Positions 24,029-32,628 are shown, numbered from the stretch's first letter. The stretch: DNA of 33,126 bases from an uncultured Hyphomicrobiales bacterium (GCA_903897875.1 CAIUDK010000129.1:1-33126), one strand, 5' to 3'. Notes: generated from the letters alone by a model not told the origin. Translations and numbers: made by a program.

Positions 24029-25260
24029 AACTTCGCCAGCTCCGAACAGTGATGGCCGTGGCCAATTGCAAAAGCATGAGCGCGGCCGCGCAAGCGATTA
24101 ATTTGTCGCAACCTGCTGTTACGCGGGTGATCACGCTGCTGGAAAAAGAACTCGGCCATCGCCTCTTTTTGCGCACGCATACGGGCACACATATCACCGC
24201 TGAAGGCGCGCTGTTGGTTCGCGCTGGAACACTTGCCTTTCAGCAATTGTGTGAGATTGAACACGGCACCGATGAGCCAAGTGATCTGACACCTCGCGAT
24301 TTAGAGAGCGCCTTTGCGCGTCAGGTGTCTGATCATGAAATCGCCGCTCTCATGTCTGTTGGGCAGACGGGTTCCACGCGGCGGGCAGCTGAAACATTGG
24401 GTGTCACACAGACAGCCGTTGCGCGCTCTTTGGCCACACTTGCAGCCCGCGTCAAGCGTCCGCTGTTTGACGATCCGCAGCAGAAAAAATTAAGCGAATG
24501 GGCCGCCACCGCCGCCATGAAAGCAACGCGCGCAATGGCAGAAATTGCCGCGGCTGAGACGTTTTTGCGCGCCAACCCTATGAACCAGCCCGCATCCGTT
24601 CGACTGCGCATTGGAGCTTTGCCGGCCTCGCGTGTGCATCTTGTGCCCGAAGCTGCCCGCCGGTTTGCATTAGGATATGCGGCCTGCGAAGTGTCTATCG
24701 TCGATGCCAGCTACGAGACGCTTTTGTCCAAACTCTATGCGGGCGAGATCGATATCATCGTGGGCAGTATTCGGCCCAACAATATGCCGCCTTGGGCGCA
24801 TGTGGAGACTTTATTCGAAGATCATCTTGTCGTCGTCAGCCATCCCAATCATCCCTTACAGTCGCTGTCTGAAGTGGATTGGTGGGACCTGCGCTCGGCG
24901 CGTTGGGTGCTGCCGGGCAAGCCCACACCCATTCGGGTCGAGTTCGAACGGTTGGTGAATTGCAGCGCCATTCCCGCACCTGTGCAAATTGTCGAAGTGG
25001 ATTCTTTCATTGCCGCGCGCTCGTTTTTGCTCGCGGGCGATTGGCTTGGCATTTTCTCAGCAAGCCAGATTATCCCTGAAGAGCGCGCCAATCTGCTCAA
25101 GCGTCTGCCCATGTCTGACCTTGGCTATGCGCGTAAAGTGGGGGCTCTGACTCGCCGCGATGAGTCTGCTGTTCCCGGCCTTTCCCGCTTTTTGGAAGAG
25201 CTGCGCGCCGTGGCGTTGGAGGTCTCGTCCGCCTTGGCACCAGTGGGCGCGGCCACTTAA
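24025..25260 (+). CDS. LysR-family regulator with two tandem winged-helix domains
   Basis: At 411 residues it is about 100 longer than an ordinary LysR protein. The first winged helix is at about 1-60 (RQLRTVMAVANCKSMSAAAQ, then SQPAVTRVITLLEKELG). A second, clearly related one lies at about 103-160 (HEIAALMSVGQTGSTRRAAE, then TQTAVARSLATLAARVKRPL). The ligand-binding part begins near 191 (SVRLRIGALPASRVHLVPEA) and continues to the end with the usual SxRPNNMPPWAHVETLFED region. A single polypeptide with two DNA-reading heads could bind two half-sites at once. ATG at 24025 overlaps the CHR stop; codons from 23935 lie inside that gene. The target and inducer are unknown, but the decarboxylase operon just downstream is a likely target. 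Confidence 0.9.
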   Translation: MKLRQLRTVMAVANCKSMSAAAQAINLSQPAVTRVITLLEKELGHRLFLRTHTGTHITAEGALLVRAGTLAFQQLCEIEHGTDEPSDLTPRDLESAFARQVSDHEIAALMSVGQTGSTRRAAETLGVTQTAVARSLATLAARVKRPLFDDPQQKKLSEWAATAAMKATRAMAEIAAAETFLRANPMNQPASVRLRIGALPASRVHLVPEAARRFALGYAACEVSIVDASYETLLSKLYAGEIDIIVGSIRPNNMPPWAHVETLFEDHLVVVSHPNHPLQSLSEVDWWDLRSARWVLPGKPTPIRVEFERLVNCSAIPAPVQIVEVDSFIAARSFLLAGDWLGIFSASQIIPEERANLLKRLPMSDLGYARKVGALTRRDESAVPGLSRFLEELRAVALEVSSALAPVGAAT

Positions 25261-25361
25261 ATCGCGACTAAAACTGATACCCCACAACGCGAACTGAATT
25301 GTGCGCGCAGCCCGTCTCCTCCCTAATTGGCGCAAAGTTCAATTTGGGGGAGACCGAGAGC

Positions 25362-27113
25362 ATGAGTGGGCCGCATCAAACGACTGTCGCGACGGAGTCA
25401 ACAGTATGGGGCAGCGACATCGTCGCCGACGTGCTCCGCCAGCTCGGCTATCCACATGCGGTGATCGTGCCGGGGGCCAGCTTCAGAGGTCTGCATGATA
25501 GTATTGTAAACCATCTTGGCAATCGCGATCCCCATCTCATCACCTGCCTTCACGAAAACCATGCCGTCTCGATTGCTGATGGGTATTCGCGCGTCACCGA
25601 GACGCCGCTTCTCGTGATTTTGCATTCCAATGTGGGCCTGATGAATGGCTCGATGGCCATTTATAATGCGTGGTGCGATCGTCGCCCGATGCTCATTCTA
25701 GGCGCGACGGGGCCTGTTGATGCGCATCAGCGCCGCCCATGGATCGATTGGGTCCACACATCAAAAGATCAGGGCGCTTTGGTGCGCCAATTTGTGAAAT
25801 GGGACGATCAGCCAGCCTCCGTTGAGTCCATGGTGGAATCCTTGTTGCGCGCCGATCAGATTACGCGCTCTGCCCCGCACGGTCCCGTCTATGTTTGCCT
25901 TGATGCGCATATTCAGGAAGGCGCGCTGGATCGCAAAGTCTCAGTGCCGCCCATCGAACGCTTCAAGCCAGCCAAAAAGCCATCTGTACCGATGGATACG
26001 CTTGTTGCGATTGATCACGCTTTGCGCAATGCCAAGCACCCGCTCATCCTAGCTGGGCGCATGTCGCGCAGCAGTGCTGATTGGCAAAAGCGCATTAATC
26101 TGGCCGAGCGTTACGGCGCAATCGTTTTGAGCTCAACGAACAACGCGCCATCATTCCCCGTCAATCATGCGCAGCATGTGCTGCCACCAGCTGGTGACAA
26201 AGCAACTGAAGCCGAAACCGCTCTTTTGGCGCAAAGCGATTTGATCTTGTCTTTTGATTGGCTCGATCTTGCGGGCTTCTTGCGGGCCCGCACAGGCGAT
26301 GCGCAAAGCCAGAAACCCAATGCGGCGCAGATCATTCATTGCTCGCTCGACGGTCAGCTCACCAATGGTTGGAGCATGGATCATCAAGCGCTTGCGGCGG
26401 TTGATATTCCCGTACTTGCTCATCCAGATACGCTCGTTGCGCAATTGCTGGAGGGTTTTGAAAAGCCAGCCGCCAGAAAAATCGAAGCCACACATTGGAC
26501 CGCGCAGAAGCGCGTTGAAAAGGCCGATGCACCTTTCGATCTCACGCAACTGGCTTTTGCCATGGCCGATTGGAGTGATGATCTCAACGTCTCCTTTGCT
26601 CGCTTGCCAATTGGCTGGCCGCAGCGCGCTTGTCGTTTTAATCACCCGCTCGACTTTTTGGGCAAGGACGGTGGCGGCGCTGTCGGCACGGGGCCTGCCC
26701 ATACTGTTGGTGTCGCGCTCGCGCTCAAAGACAGTGATCGGCTTGTTGTTGGCGTGATTGGTGATGGTGATTTTTCCATGGGCATGAATGCGCTTTGGAC
26801 AGCGGCCAATCAAGAACTGCCGATGATGCTCGTCATTGCCAACAACCGTTCCTACTACAATGATGAAGTCCATCAGGAACGCGTTGCGATCCAGCGCCAT
26901 CGTCCCGTTGAAAATAAGGGCATCGGCCAGCGTTTGGAATCGCCGGCCATCGATCTGTCACAAATCGCTGCCGCGCAGGGATTTACGACACAAGCACCCG
27001 TCACGAATGTGACCGAACTTAAGGCGGCATTGCTCAAGGGCCAGAAAATTGTTGAAGCTGGCGGCTGCTACTTTATCGATGCACGTATCATACCGGGCTA
27101 CGCCAAAGACTAA
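25362..27113 (+). CDS. Thiamine-diphosphate-dependent enzyme (2-oxo-acid decarboxylase / acetolactate synthase fold)
   Basis: This 583-residue protein has the three-domain ThDP layout. The Pyr domain carries the catalytic Glu65 in CLHENHAVSIADGYSR. A middle domain spans about 205-365. In the PP domain, GDGDFSMGMNALWTAANQ (467-484) starts the GDG...NN cofactor motif, closing with Asn494-Asn495 in IANNRSYYND. It resembles benzoylformate and phenylpyruvate decarboxylases and acetolactate synthases. With an aldehyde dehydrogenase in the same run of genes, decarboxylation of a 2-oxo acid to an aldehyde is the most sensible role. ATG at 25362 lies 9 bases after GGGGGAGA; the open codons from 25299 lack a good ribosome site. 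Substrate unproven. Confidence 0.9.
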   Translation: MSGPHQTTVATESTVWGSDIVADVLRQLGYPHAVIVPGASFRGLHDSIVNHLGNRDPHLITCLHENHAVSIADGYSRVTETPLLVILHSNVGLMNGSMAIYNAWCDRRPMLILGATGPVDAHQRRPWIDWVHTSKDQGALVRQFVKWDDQPASVESMVESLLRADQITRSAPHGPVYVCLDAHIQEGALDRKVSVPPIERFKPAKKPSVPMDTLVAIDHALRNAKHPLILAGRMSRSSADWQKRINLAERYGAIVLSSTNNAPSFPVNHAQHVLPPAGDKATEAETALLAQSDLILSFDWLDLAGFLRARTGDAQSQKPNAAQIIHCSLDGQLTNGWSMDHQALAAVDIPVLAHPDTLVAQLLEGFEKPAARKIEATHWTAQKRVEKADAPFDLTQLAFAMADWSDDLNVSFARLPIGWPQRACRFNHPLDFLGKDGGGAVGTGPAHTVGVALALKDSDRLVVGVIGDGDFSMGMNALWTAANQELPMMLVIANNRSYYNDEVHQERVAIQRHRPVENKGIGQRLESPAIDLSQIAAAQGFTTQAPVTNVTELKAALLKGQKIVEAGGCYFIDARIIPGYAKD

Positions 27114-27185
27114 ACGCATCAAACATAGATTTGAGCGACGACAAAAATAAAAATCACTCGTAACGCAGTGAACAAGGGGTGGAAT

Positions 27186-28160
27186 ATGCAATCGATCACA
27201 AGCAGATTGATGACGTCGTCATTCGCCATTTTGACGTCATTTTGTGCCATAGGTGCGCATGCCCAATCAGCAGACCAATGGCCCAACCATCGGGTGTCCA
27301 TCATGGTGGGCTTTGCCGCCGGTGGTTACGCAGACAATGTCGCGCGCATTGTCTCTCGCAATCTTGGCGAGCGTTGGAAACAGGCTGTGGCCATTCAAAA
27401 TATGGCGGGTGCTGGCGGCAATATCGCAGCGCGATCTGTGTCAGTAGCGCCCCCTGACGGCTACACCATTTTGGCCACAACAACAGGTCTGGCAATCAAC
27501 GAAACGCTTTATAAAAATAAGGGTTTCACAAGCAAGGGCCTCGTGCCTATCGCTCTTCCCATCGAAGCACCTGAGCTTTTGGCAACCAATGCCAAGGGCG
27601 ATATTCGAACGTTTGAAGATGTGTTGAAGGTGGCGCGCTCTGGCAAGCTCTTCATGTCAACCTCTGGCATCGGCAGCGGCTCACACATTTCGGCCGAATA
27701 TCTATTTAAGATTCTTGCCAAAGTCGAAGTGAAACACATTCCGTTTCCCGGCGGCAATCCTGCCATGCTGGCACTTATGACGGGCGATGTGAATCTGACG
27801 GCCAGTACAGCAACAGTTCTGCCCTCGATCATCAATGGTGAGCTGATTGGCATTGGTGTGGGAAGCACGCAGCGCATGCCAATGCTGCCCAATGTGCCGA
27901 CCTATATTGAAAACGGTTTTCCCGGATTCACGGCCAGTTCGTGGGTTGGCTTCTTTGCGCCAGCTGGAACACCTGACGCGATCTTGGACAAGATGAATGC
28001 CGATATCAATGAATCGCTCAGTGACCCCGAAGTCAAAAAGCAATTCCAGACGATGGGCCTGATCTCCACAGTGCGCAATCGCACTGACACAACCAAATTG
28101 TTCAACTCGGAAGTTGAGCGTTGGGGCGTCATGGTGAACGCACTCAATCTGTCGGAATAA
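27186..28160 (+). CDS. Bug/TctC-family periplasmic substrate-binding protein, second subfamily
   Basis: At 324 residues with a Sec signal peptide (MQSITSRLMTSSFAIL onward, cleavage near AHA-QSADQW). The mature protein has HRVSIMVGFAAGGYADNVAR, NMAGAGGNIAARSVSVAPPDG, an IPFPGGNPAMLALMTGDVNL hinge, and PNVPTYIENGFPGFTASSWVGFFAPAGTPD. These match the classical Bug/TctC pattern more closely than the four other binding proteins here, which form a separate subgroup. The ATG at 27186 has AAGGGG six bases before it; GTG at 27168 is possible but leaves a short polar lead. Located after the ThDP enzyme, it probably binds a 2-oxo or related carboxylic acid feeding that enzyme. Confidence 0.92.
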   Translation: MQSITSRLMTSSFAILTSFCAIGAHAQSADQWPNHRVSIMVGFAAGGYADNVARIVSRNLGERWKQAVAIQNMAGAGGNIAARSVSVAPPDGYTILATTTGLAINETLYKNKGFTSKGLVPIALPIEAPELLATNAKGDIRTFEDVLKVARSGKLFMSTSGIGSGSHISAEYLFKILAKVEVKHIPFPGGNPAMLALMTGDVNLTASTATVLPSIINGELIGIGVGSTQRMPMLPNVPTYIENGFPGFTASSWVGFFAPAGTPDAILDKMNADINESLSDPEVKKQFQTMGLISTVRNRTDTTKLFNSEVERWGVMVNALNLSE

Positions 28161-28178
28161 ATATATGGGCGATGGGGT

Positions 28179-28225
28179 GAGGGTGAGGGGCAAAATCGTC
28201 ATTCAAAATTGGCCTCTCACACCTC
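28179..28225. repeat. Imperfect inverted repeat between Bug and PNPOx-like genes
   Basis: GAGGGTGAGGGGC near 28179-28191 can pair with GGCCTCTCACACCTC (28211-28225) over about 11 bp with two bulges. There is no T-run after it, so processing or partial termination is more likely than a strong stop. Confidence 0.33.
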
Positions 28226-28256
28226 TTCGCACGCAACTTCGTAAATGAGGACTTCG

Positions 28257-28682
28257 ATGAAATATAGTGAAACCATTCAGCGTTTGATCACCAATGCTTG
28301 GGTCGATGGATGTGTGTGTCTGCTTGGCACCTCAGGAGAGGATGGCCCCAACATCAGCCCAAAGGGCAGTATGATGCTTTTCGACGACGATCATCTTGCC
28401 TATTGGGAGCGTTCTAAAAAGGGCGCGCTGGCCAATCTGTCTCACGATAACCGCGTCATCGTTCTCTACAGCAATATGCAAGCGCAAAAAGATGGCGTTT
28501 TGGAATCCGGCATTCTGCGCTTTTACGGAACAGCGCAAATGCATGAGACAGGCCCCGTGCGTGACGCGATCTTTGCGCGCCTCAATGAGCGCGAATCCAC
28601 TCATGTCGGCGCTGATACCGGAATTGGCGTGCTGATCAAAATCGAGCGGGCGCTTGATGTGCGCGGCAAACCACTCGCCTGA
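28257..28682 (+). CDS. Pyridoxamine 5'-phosphate oxidase-like (split-barrel flavin) family protein
   Basis: At 141 residues it is a small split-barrel protein. Visible family features are CVCLLGTSGEDGPNISPKGS (about 21-40), LAYWERSKKGALANLSHDNR and VIVLYSN, then ILRFYGTAQMHE. Such proteins bind FMN or F420, and several reduce or dispose of small organics or have no known reaction. It lacks the C-terminal region of true PNP oxidase, so PLP synthesis is unlikely. ATG at 28257 is chosen over 28245 because TGAGGA lies 5-6 bases ahead of it. Its place between the binding protein and the aldehyde dehydrogenase suggests an accessory catabolic or detoxifying role. Confidence 0.85.
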   Translation: MKYSETIQRLITNAWVDGCVCLLGTSGEDGPNISPKGSMMLFDDDHLAYWERSKKGALANLSHDNRVIVLYSNMQAQKDGVLESGILRFYGTAQMHETGPVRDAIFARLNERESTHVGADTGIGVLIKIERALDVRGKPLA

Positions 28683-28729
28683 ACTCCATTAGCCCACTCA
28701 ATTCAGATCATTCGATGAAGGACGATAAA

Positions 28730-30208
28730 ATGACAAAAGAAAATGCCTTTGACTTACTGCCTGTCAACCGTGGTCTGTATTACGGCGGGAAATGGCACAA
28801 GCCGATGCTTGGCAAAGTTACCGAGCTTATGAGTCCGGGCACGGGCCAGTCCTTGGGTCAGGCCGCTGAGGGCACATCGCAGGACGTGGATGCTGCTGTC
28901 GCAGCCGCACTTGCCGCCTATCACGATTGGCGTCGTGTGCATCCAGCAGAGCGCGCCAAAATTTTACGGCGCATTGCTGAGATCGTGCGCAAGAATGCGC
29001 ATGAGCTTGCATTAATCGACGCGCTTGATGGTGGCTCGCCTGTGCATGAAATGGCGGGTGATGTGGAGAATGCCGCGTGTCAGTTGGACTTCTTCGCTGG
29101 CCTTGTCACCGAGATGAAGGGAAGCTCCGTTCCGCTTGGTCCTGACTCGATGAACTTCTCGATCCGCGAACCGCGCGGTGTGGTGGGGCGTATCATTCCC
29201 TTCAATCATCCTTTCATGTTCTGTGCAGCCAAATCAGCAGCACCGCTGGCCGCAGGCAATACAGTGATTGTGAAGCCACCAGAGCAAGCACCACTCAGCG
29301 CGCTGCGCTTTGCGGAATTGATTGAGGGCCTGTTACCACCCGGCGTGTTCAACGTCATTCCCGGTGGTCGCGATGCGGGTGCAGCTCTGGCCGCACATCG
29401 TGATGTCGCCATGATCTCATTGATCGGCAGTGTTCCAGCAGGGCGCGCTGTGATGAAGGCGGCCTCTGATACCGTCAAGCCTTTGTTGTTGGAATTGGGT
29501 GGCAAGAATGCGCTGATTGCTATGCCTGATTCTGATCCCGATGAAGTGGCGGCTGCTGTTGTCGCCGGTATGAATTTCACATGGTGCGGACAATCATGTG
29601 GCTCAACCAGTCGCGCCTTCATTCATGATGATATTTATGATGCGGTCGTTGAGCGCGTGAAGGCGCGTGCCGCCGAGTTCAAGCCGGGCAATCCTACAGA
29701 TCCTGCCACAACCATGGGCGCTATCATCAGCCCGGTTCAGCATGCGCGCGTTTTGGATTTTATCAAATCGGCAGTGGACGAGGGCGCAAAGCTTGTCTGC
29801 GGCGGCAAGCGTCCGGATGATGTGAAACTCGCCAAGGGGTTGTTTATTGAGCCAACGATCTTTGCCAATGTCACAACAAAGATGCGCATTGCCAATGAGG
29901 AGATCTTTGGACCTGTTCTCTCAATGCTGCGCTGGCGCGATGAGAAGCAAATGCTGTCCGATGTGAATGGTCTGGAATATGGGCTCACTTGCTCCATCTG
30001 GACCAATGATGTGCGAAAGGCGCATCGTCTTGCAGGCGATGTGCAGGCCGGTGTTGTTTGGATCAACGAAGTGTCGCGCCATTTCCTAGGTGCGCCCTTT
30101 GGTGGTTATAAGCAGTCTGGTCTTGGGCGTGAGGAATGTCTGGAAGAACTGCTCAGCTACACCCAAGAAAAGCACATCCACATCAACCTCAAGCGTCCAG
30201 CCCGCTAG
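28730..30208 (+). CDS. NAD(P)-dependent aldehyde dehydrogenase
   Basis: This 492-residue protein matches the ALDH superfamily in full. Asn159 stands in FNHP, Lys182 in VKPPEQAP, the Glu255 general base in LLELGGKN, and the nucleophile Cys290 in GQSCGSTSR. The C-terminal NEEIFGPVLSMLRWRDE and FGGYKQSGLGREECLEELLSYTQ are standard. It oxidises an aldehyde to an acid with NAD(P)+. ATG at 28730 is preferred to 28715 because AAGGA lies seven bases before it. Following the ThDP enzyme gene in the same direction, it should oxidise the aldehyde made there. The substrate side chain cannot be told; the family includes betaine-aldehyde, vanillin and benzaldehyde dehydrogenases. Confidence 0.95.
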   Translation: MTKENAFDLLPVNRGLYYGGKWHKPMLGKVTELMSPGTGQSLGQAAEGTSQDVDAAVAAALAAYHDWRRVHPAERAKILRRIAEIVRKNAHELALIDALDGGSPVHEMAGDVENAACQLDFFAGLVTEMKGSSVPLGPDSMNFSIREPRGVVGRIIPFNHPFMFCAAKSAAPLAAGNTVIVKPPEQAPLSALRFAELIEGLLPPGVFNVIPGGRDAGAALAAHRDVAMISLIGSVPAGRAVMKAASDTVKPLLLELGGKNALIAMPDSDPDEVAAAVVAGMNFTWCGQSCGSTSRAFIHDDIYDAVVERVKARAAEFKPGNPTDPATTMGAIISPVQHARVLDFIKSAVDEGAKLVCGGKRPDDVKLAKGLFIEPTIFANVTTKMRIANEEIFGPVLSMLRWRDEKQMLSDVNGLEYGLTCSIWTNDVRKAHRLAGDVQAGVVWINEVSRHFLGAPFGGYKQSGLGREECLEELLSYTQEKHIHINLKRPAR

Positions 30209-30235
30209 ACGGGTCACGCTGCGCGAAATAAAAAA

Positions 30236-30268
30236 GGTTGAGCTGACGCGTGATCGATCTGCTCAACC
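30236..30268. repeat. Inverted repeat downstream of the aldehyde dehydrogenase gene
   Basis: GGTTGAGC (30236-30243) and GCTCAACC (30261-30268) form a perfect 8-bp stem with a 17-base loop. The run of A before it would be a T-run on the minus strand, so it has terminator form only in the minus direction, where no gene ends. It may be an operator or a partial + strand terminator. Confidence 0.4.
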
Positions 30269-30318
30269 ACCACATGCGAAGAATTGACTGTTTCTCCTCC
30301 TTCAACATTGAGGCTAAC

Positions 30319-31305
30319 ATGTTTGAATTGACGCGACGTGATGCACTGCTGGGTACTATGAGCACTTTAGCTGTTGGCACCATGGGCAATGCTTTTGCTG
30401 CCAGCCCATTGGCCAATAAGCAAGCACCAGCTTTTTTTCGCTACAAGGTTGGCGATATTGAAATCACGGCTGTGAATGACGGCGTGAGCCGCATGCCCAT
30501 CACCGACGATTTTGTAAGCAACGTGCCAAAAGAACAGGTTCAAAAAACGCTTGATGCGCTCTTTATGGAGCGAGATTTTTATGCCGGTCCTTATAATCCG
30601 ATCTTCCTAAACACGGGTTCCAAACTTGTGCTTGTGGACACAGGCACAGGTGAGGCTGCTTTAACGAGCAGCAATGGCCTCAATGGGCGTCTGTTGATGA
30701 ACATGGCAGCCGCGGGCCTCTCGCCCAATGATGTGGACATGGTGATCCTCACGCATTTTCACGGCGATCATGTGAATGGCATCCTCAAAGCGGATGGGTC
30801 GCTTGCGTTTCCCAATGCTGAAATTTTGGCCCCTGCAAAGGAGGCTGCGTTTTGGCTTGATGATGGAGAAATGAATCGTGCTTCTTCGGCGCGTGTTAAA
30901 GCAACGTTTCAAAATGCACGTCGTGTTATGACACCTGAGGCTCTCAAGCGCCTGCGCACTTATGAGCCGGGTAAAGAAATTTTAAGCGGCGTGAGTGCTG
31001 TTGAAACAGCAGGCCACACACCGGGCCATTGTTCGCTGACTGTATCGTCGGGGAACAAATCAGTTTTCGTGCAAGGCGACGTCACGCATGCGTCATTCTT
31101 GTTTGCGCGCAATCCGGGCTGGCATTTCATGCTGGATATAGATCCTGTCGCGGCAGAGGCAACCCGTCGCAAGGTCTACGATATGCTCGTTGCTGAGCGC
31201 ATGGTTGTGCAAGGCTTCCATTATCCTTTCCCCTCTATCGCGCATGTTGAGAAAAGCGGTGATGGCTATCGGGAAATTCTGGTGCCGTTTAGCCCTATTT
31301 TATAA
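30319..31305 (+). CDS. Exported metallo-beta-lactamase-fold hydrolase with Tat-type signal
   Basis: At 328 residues it starts MFELTRRDALLGTMST with a twin-arginine motif and a signal ending near AFAASP, so it is probably exported folded with its metals. The MBL motif is complete: THFHGDHVNG (His146, His148, Asp150, His151), AGHTPGH (His233 and His237), Asp254 in QGDVTH and His301 near the end. It resembles the quorum-quenching lactonase and arylsulfatase-like branch, but the substrate is open. ATG at 30319 follows GAGG by 5-6 bases; the earlier ATG at 30250 would give a Cys-rich lead that hides the Tat signal and overlaps an inverted repeat. It lies after the aldehyde dehydrogenase gene, perhaps as an extracytoplasmic first step such as ester or lactone opening. 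Confidence 0.9.
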   Translation: MFELTRRDALLGTMSTLAVGTMGNAFAASPLANKQAPAFFRYKVGDIEITAVNDGVSRMPITDDFVSNVPKEQVQKTLDALFMERDFYAGPYNPIFLNTGSKLVLVDTGTGEAALTSSNGLNGRLLMNMAAAGLSPNDVDMVILTHFHGDHVNGILKADGSLAFPNAEILAPAKEAAFWLDDGEMNRASSARVKATFQNARRVMTPEALKRLRTYEPGKEILSGVSAVETAGHTPGHCSLTVSSGNKSVFVQGDVTHASFLFARNPGWHFMLDIDPVAAEATRRKVYDMLVAERMVVQGFHYPFPSIAHVEKSGDGYREILVPFSPIL

Positions 31306-31400
31306 GGAGGGCGATTTATAACAGCGCAGAGTCGCTCTTGGTGGGGTCGCTATAGTTGCGGCAGGTCTCGCCTTGGCGCGACGCATATTGCATTCACGGC

Positions 31401-31437
31401 TTGAGCTCTTTCCTGATAGATAGGTGAAAGAGCTCAA
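31401..31437. terminator. Perfect 12-bp stem-loop after the MBL gene
   Basis: TTGAGCTCTTTC (31401-31412) and GAAAGAGCTCAA (31426-31437) pair perfectly around a 13-base loop. Followed by TCGTTTGTCG, a weak T-rich tail. It lies about 95 bases after the MBL stop and 43 bases before the amine oxidase start used here, so it may end the upstream operon. Confidence 0.6.
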
Positions 31438-31480
31438 TCGTTTGTCGATGTCGCTCGGTAAACGGTCGCGTGTGGATGCA

Positions 31481-32563
31481 ATGGATAGCAACAAGCCAAT
31501 AGATGTTCTTGTGGTGGGCGCGGGCCTCTCGGGCCTGACTGCGGCTGTCTGCTTGCAGGCAGCCGGATTGCGCGTGCGGATATTGGAAGGTGCGGGGTCC
31601 GTTGGCGGGCGCATTAAAGGCATATCGGGGATAGAGCAGAATACGATCCTTGCCGATTTGGGGCCGACTTGGGTTTGGCCAAGATGGCAGCCGGTGGTCG
31701 AGCGCTGGATGGGGCGCCTGTCGCTGGCGCAGTTTCCACAATATGAGGCGGGGGATGGTATTCTTGATGGGTATGGCGGCCCGCCGCGCCGGTATCCCTT
31801 GCCCGGACAGGATGGCATTGCGCGCATCGTGGGCGGGCCCTCCGCCCTTGTGCAGGCGCTCGCGGCGCAATTAGATCCAGACACGATCATGACTAACGCA
31901 CGTGTCGTGGAGATTAAGGCGACGAGCGCTGGCATTGAGGTCATCACCGCAGATGGGGCGCTGTTTGAAGCGGCTCACCTCATCCTTGCAGCACCTCTCA
32001 GGTTGATCGAGGAGCAGATATGTATCGCGGGCTTGCCGCCAGAGCTTTTGGCCGCTCTTCGCGCCACGCCAACTTGGATGGCGCAACAGGCTAAGGCGGT
32101 CGCACTTTACGATGAGCCATTCTGGCGGGGCGAGGATTTGTCGGGCCGGGTTGCAAGTCGGACTGGACCACTCATGGAAGTGCATGATCACACGCCCGCA
32201 TCGGGTGACATCGGCGCGCTCTTTGGCTTTGTTGGCTGGGATGCCGCAGCACGTTTGCAAGACCCCAAAGCACTTCGCCAAACGATCCTTGATCAGCGCG
32301 TGCGATGCTTTGGCCCGCGGGCCGAGAAGCCGATGCAGTTGGTGATTCAAGATTGGGCGCAGGAGCCTTTGACGTGCAGCGCCGCCGATCTTCGCGAGCC
32401 GCCTCTTCATCCCGATATTGGTCCCGCTATTTTGCGCCAGCCGCATCTCGATGGCCGCTTATGGTTTGCCGTATCGGAGAGTGCGGACATCAGCCCGGGG
32501 CTTATTGAGGGAGCGCTGAGTGCCGGGGAAATGGCGGCGCAACGCCTACTGGTGCGCATCTGA
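31481..32563 (+). CDS. FAD-dependent amine oxidase-like oxidoreductase
   Basis: This 360-residue protein begins with a Rossmann FAD motif, DVLVVGAGLSGLTAAVCLQ (8-26), with Glu36 at the end of the second strand (RILEGAGSVGGRIK) and the GG-R-I motif of the monoamine oxidase group. The C-terminus GRLWFAVSESADISPGLIEG matches the second FAD site. At 360 residues it is shorter than typical 430-500-residue amine oxidases, so the substrate domain is reduced. GTG at 31424 would put the start inside a hairpin; ATG at 31481 leaves six residues before the FAD strand, which is typical. It lies alone after a stem-loop. The substrate (amine, carotenoid-like or other) is unknown. Confidence 0.87.
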   Translation: MDSNKPIDVLVVGAGLSGLTAAVCLQAAGLRVRILEGAGSVGGRIKGISGIEQNTILADLGPTWVWPRWQPVVERWMGRLSLAQFPQYEAGDGILDGYGGPPRRYPLPGQDGIARIVGGPSALVQALAAQLDPDTIMTNARVVEIKATSAGIEVITADGALFEAAHLILAAPLRLIEEQICIAGLPPELLAALRATPTWMAQQAKAVALYDEPFWRGEDLSGRVASRTGPLMEVHDHTPASGDIGALFGFVGWDAAARLQDPKALRQTILDQRVRCFGPRAEKPMQLVIQDWAQEPLTCSAADLREPPLHPDIGPAILRQPHLDGRLWFAVSESADISPGLIEGALSAGEMAAQRLLVRI

Positions 32564-32584
32564 GCTCAGCTGCGGACTGAGTAA

Positions 32585-32628
32585 GCCGCCGATCAAGCCG
32601 ACGCGCGCGAGCATACTTGATCGACGGC
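32585..32628 (+). terminator. Stem-loop after the amine oxidase gene
   Basis: GCCGCCGATCAAG (32585-32597) pairs with CTTGATCGACGGC (32616-32628) over 13 bp with one mismatch and an 18-base loop containing GC-rich bases. It begins 22 bases after the stop. No T-run follows, so the terminator call is moderate. Confidence 0.5.

Noticed and set aside
28160-28256. A dispersed palindromic repeat element
   Set aside because: The imperfect inverted repeat is not seen again elsewhere in the window, so a repeat family cannot be claimed.
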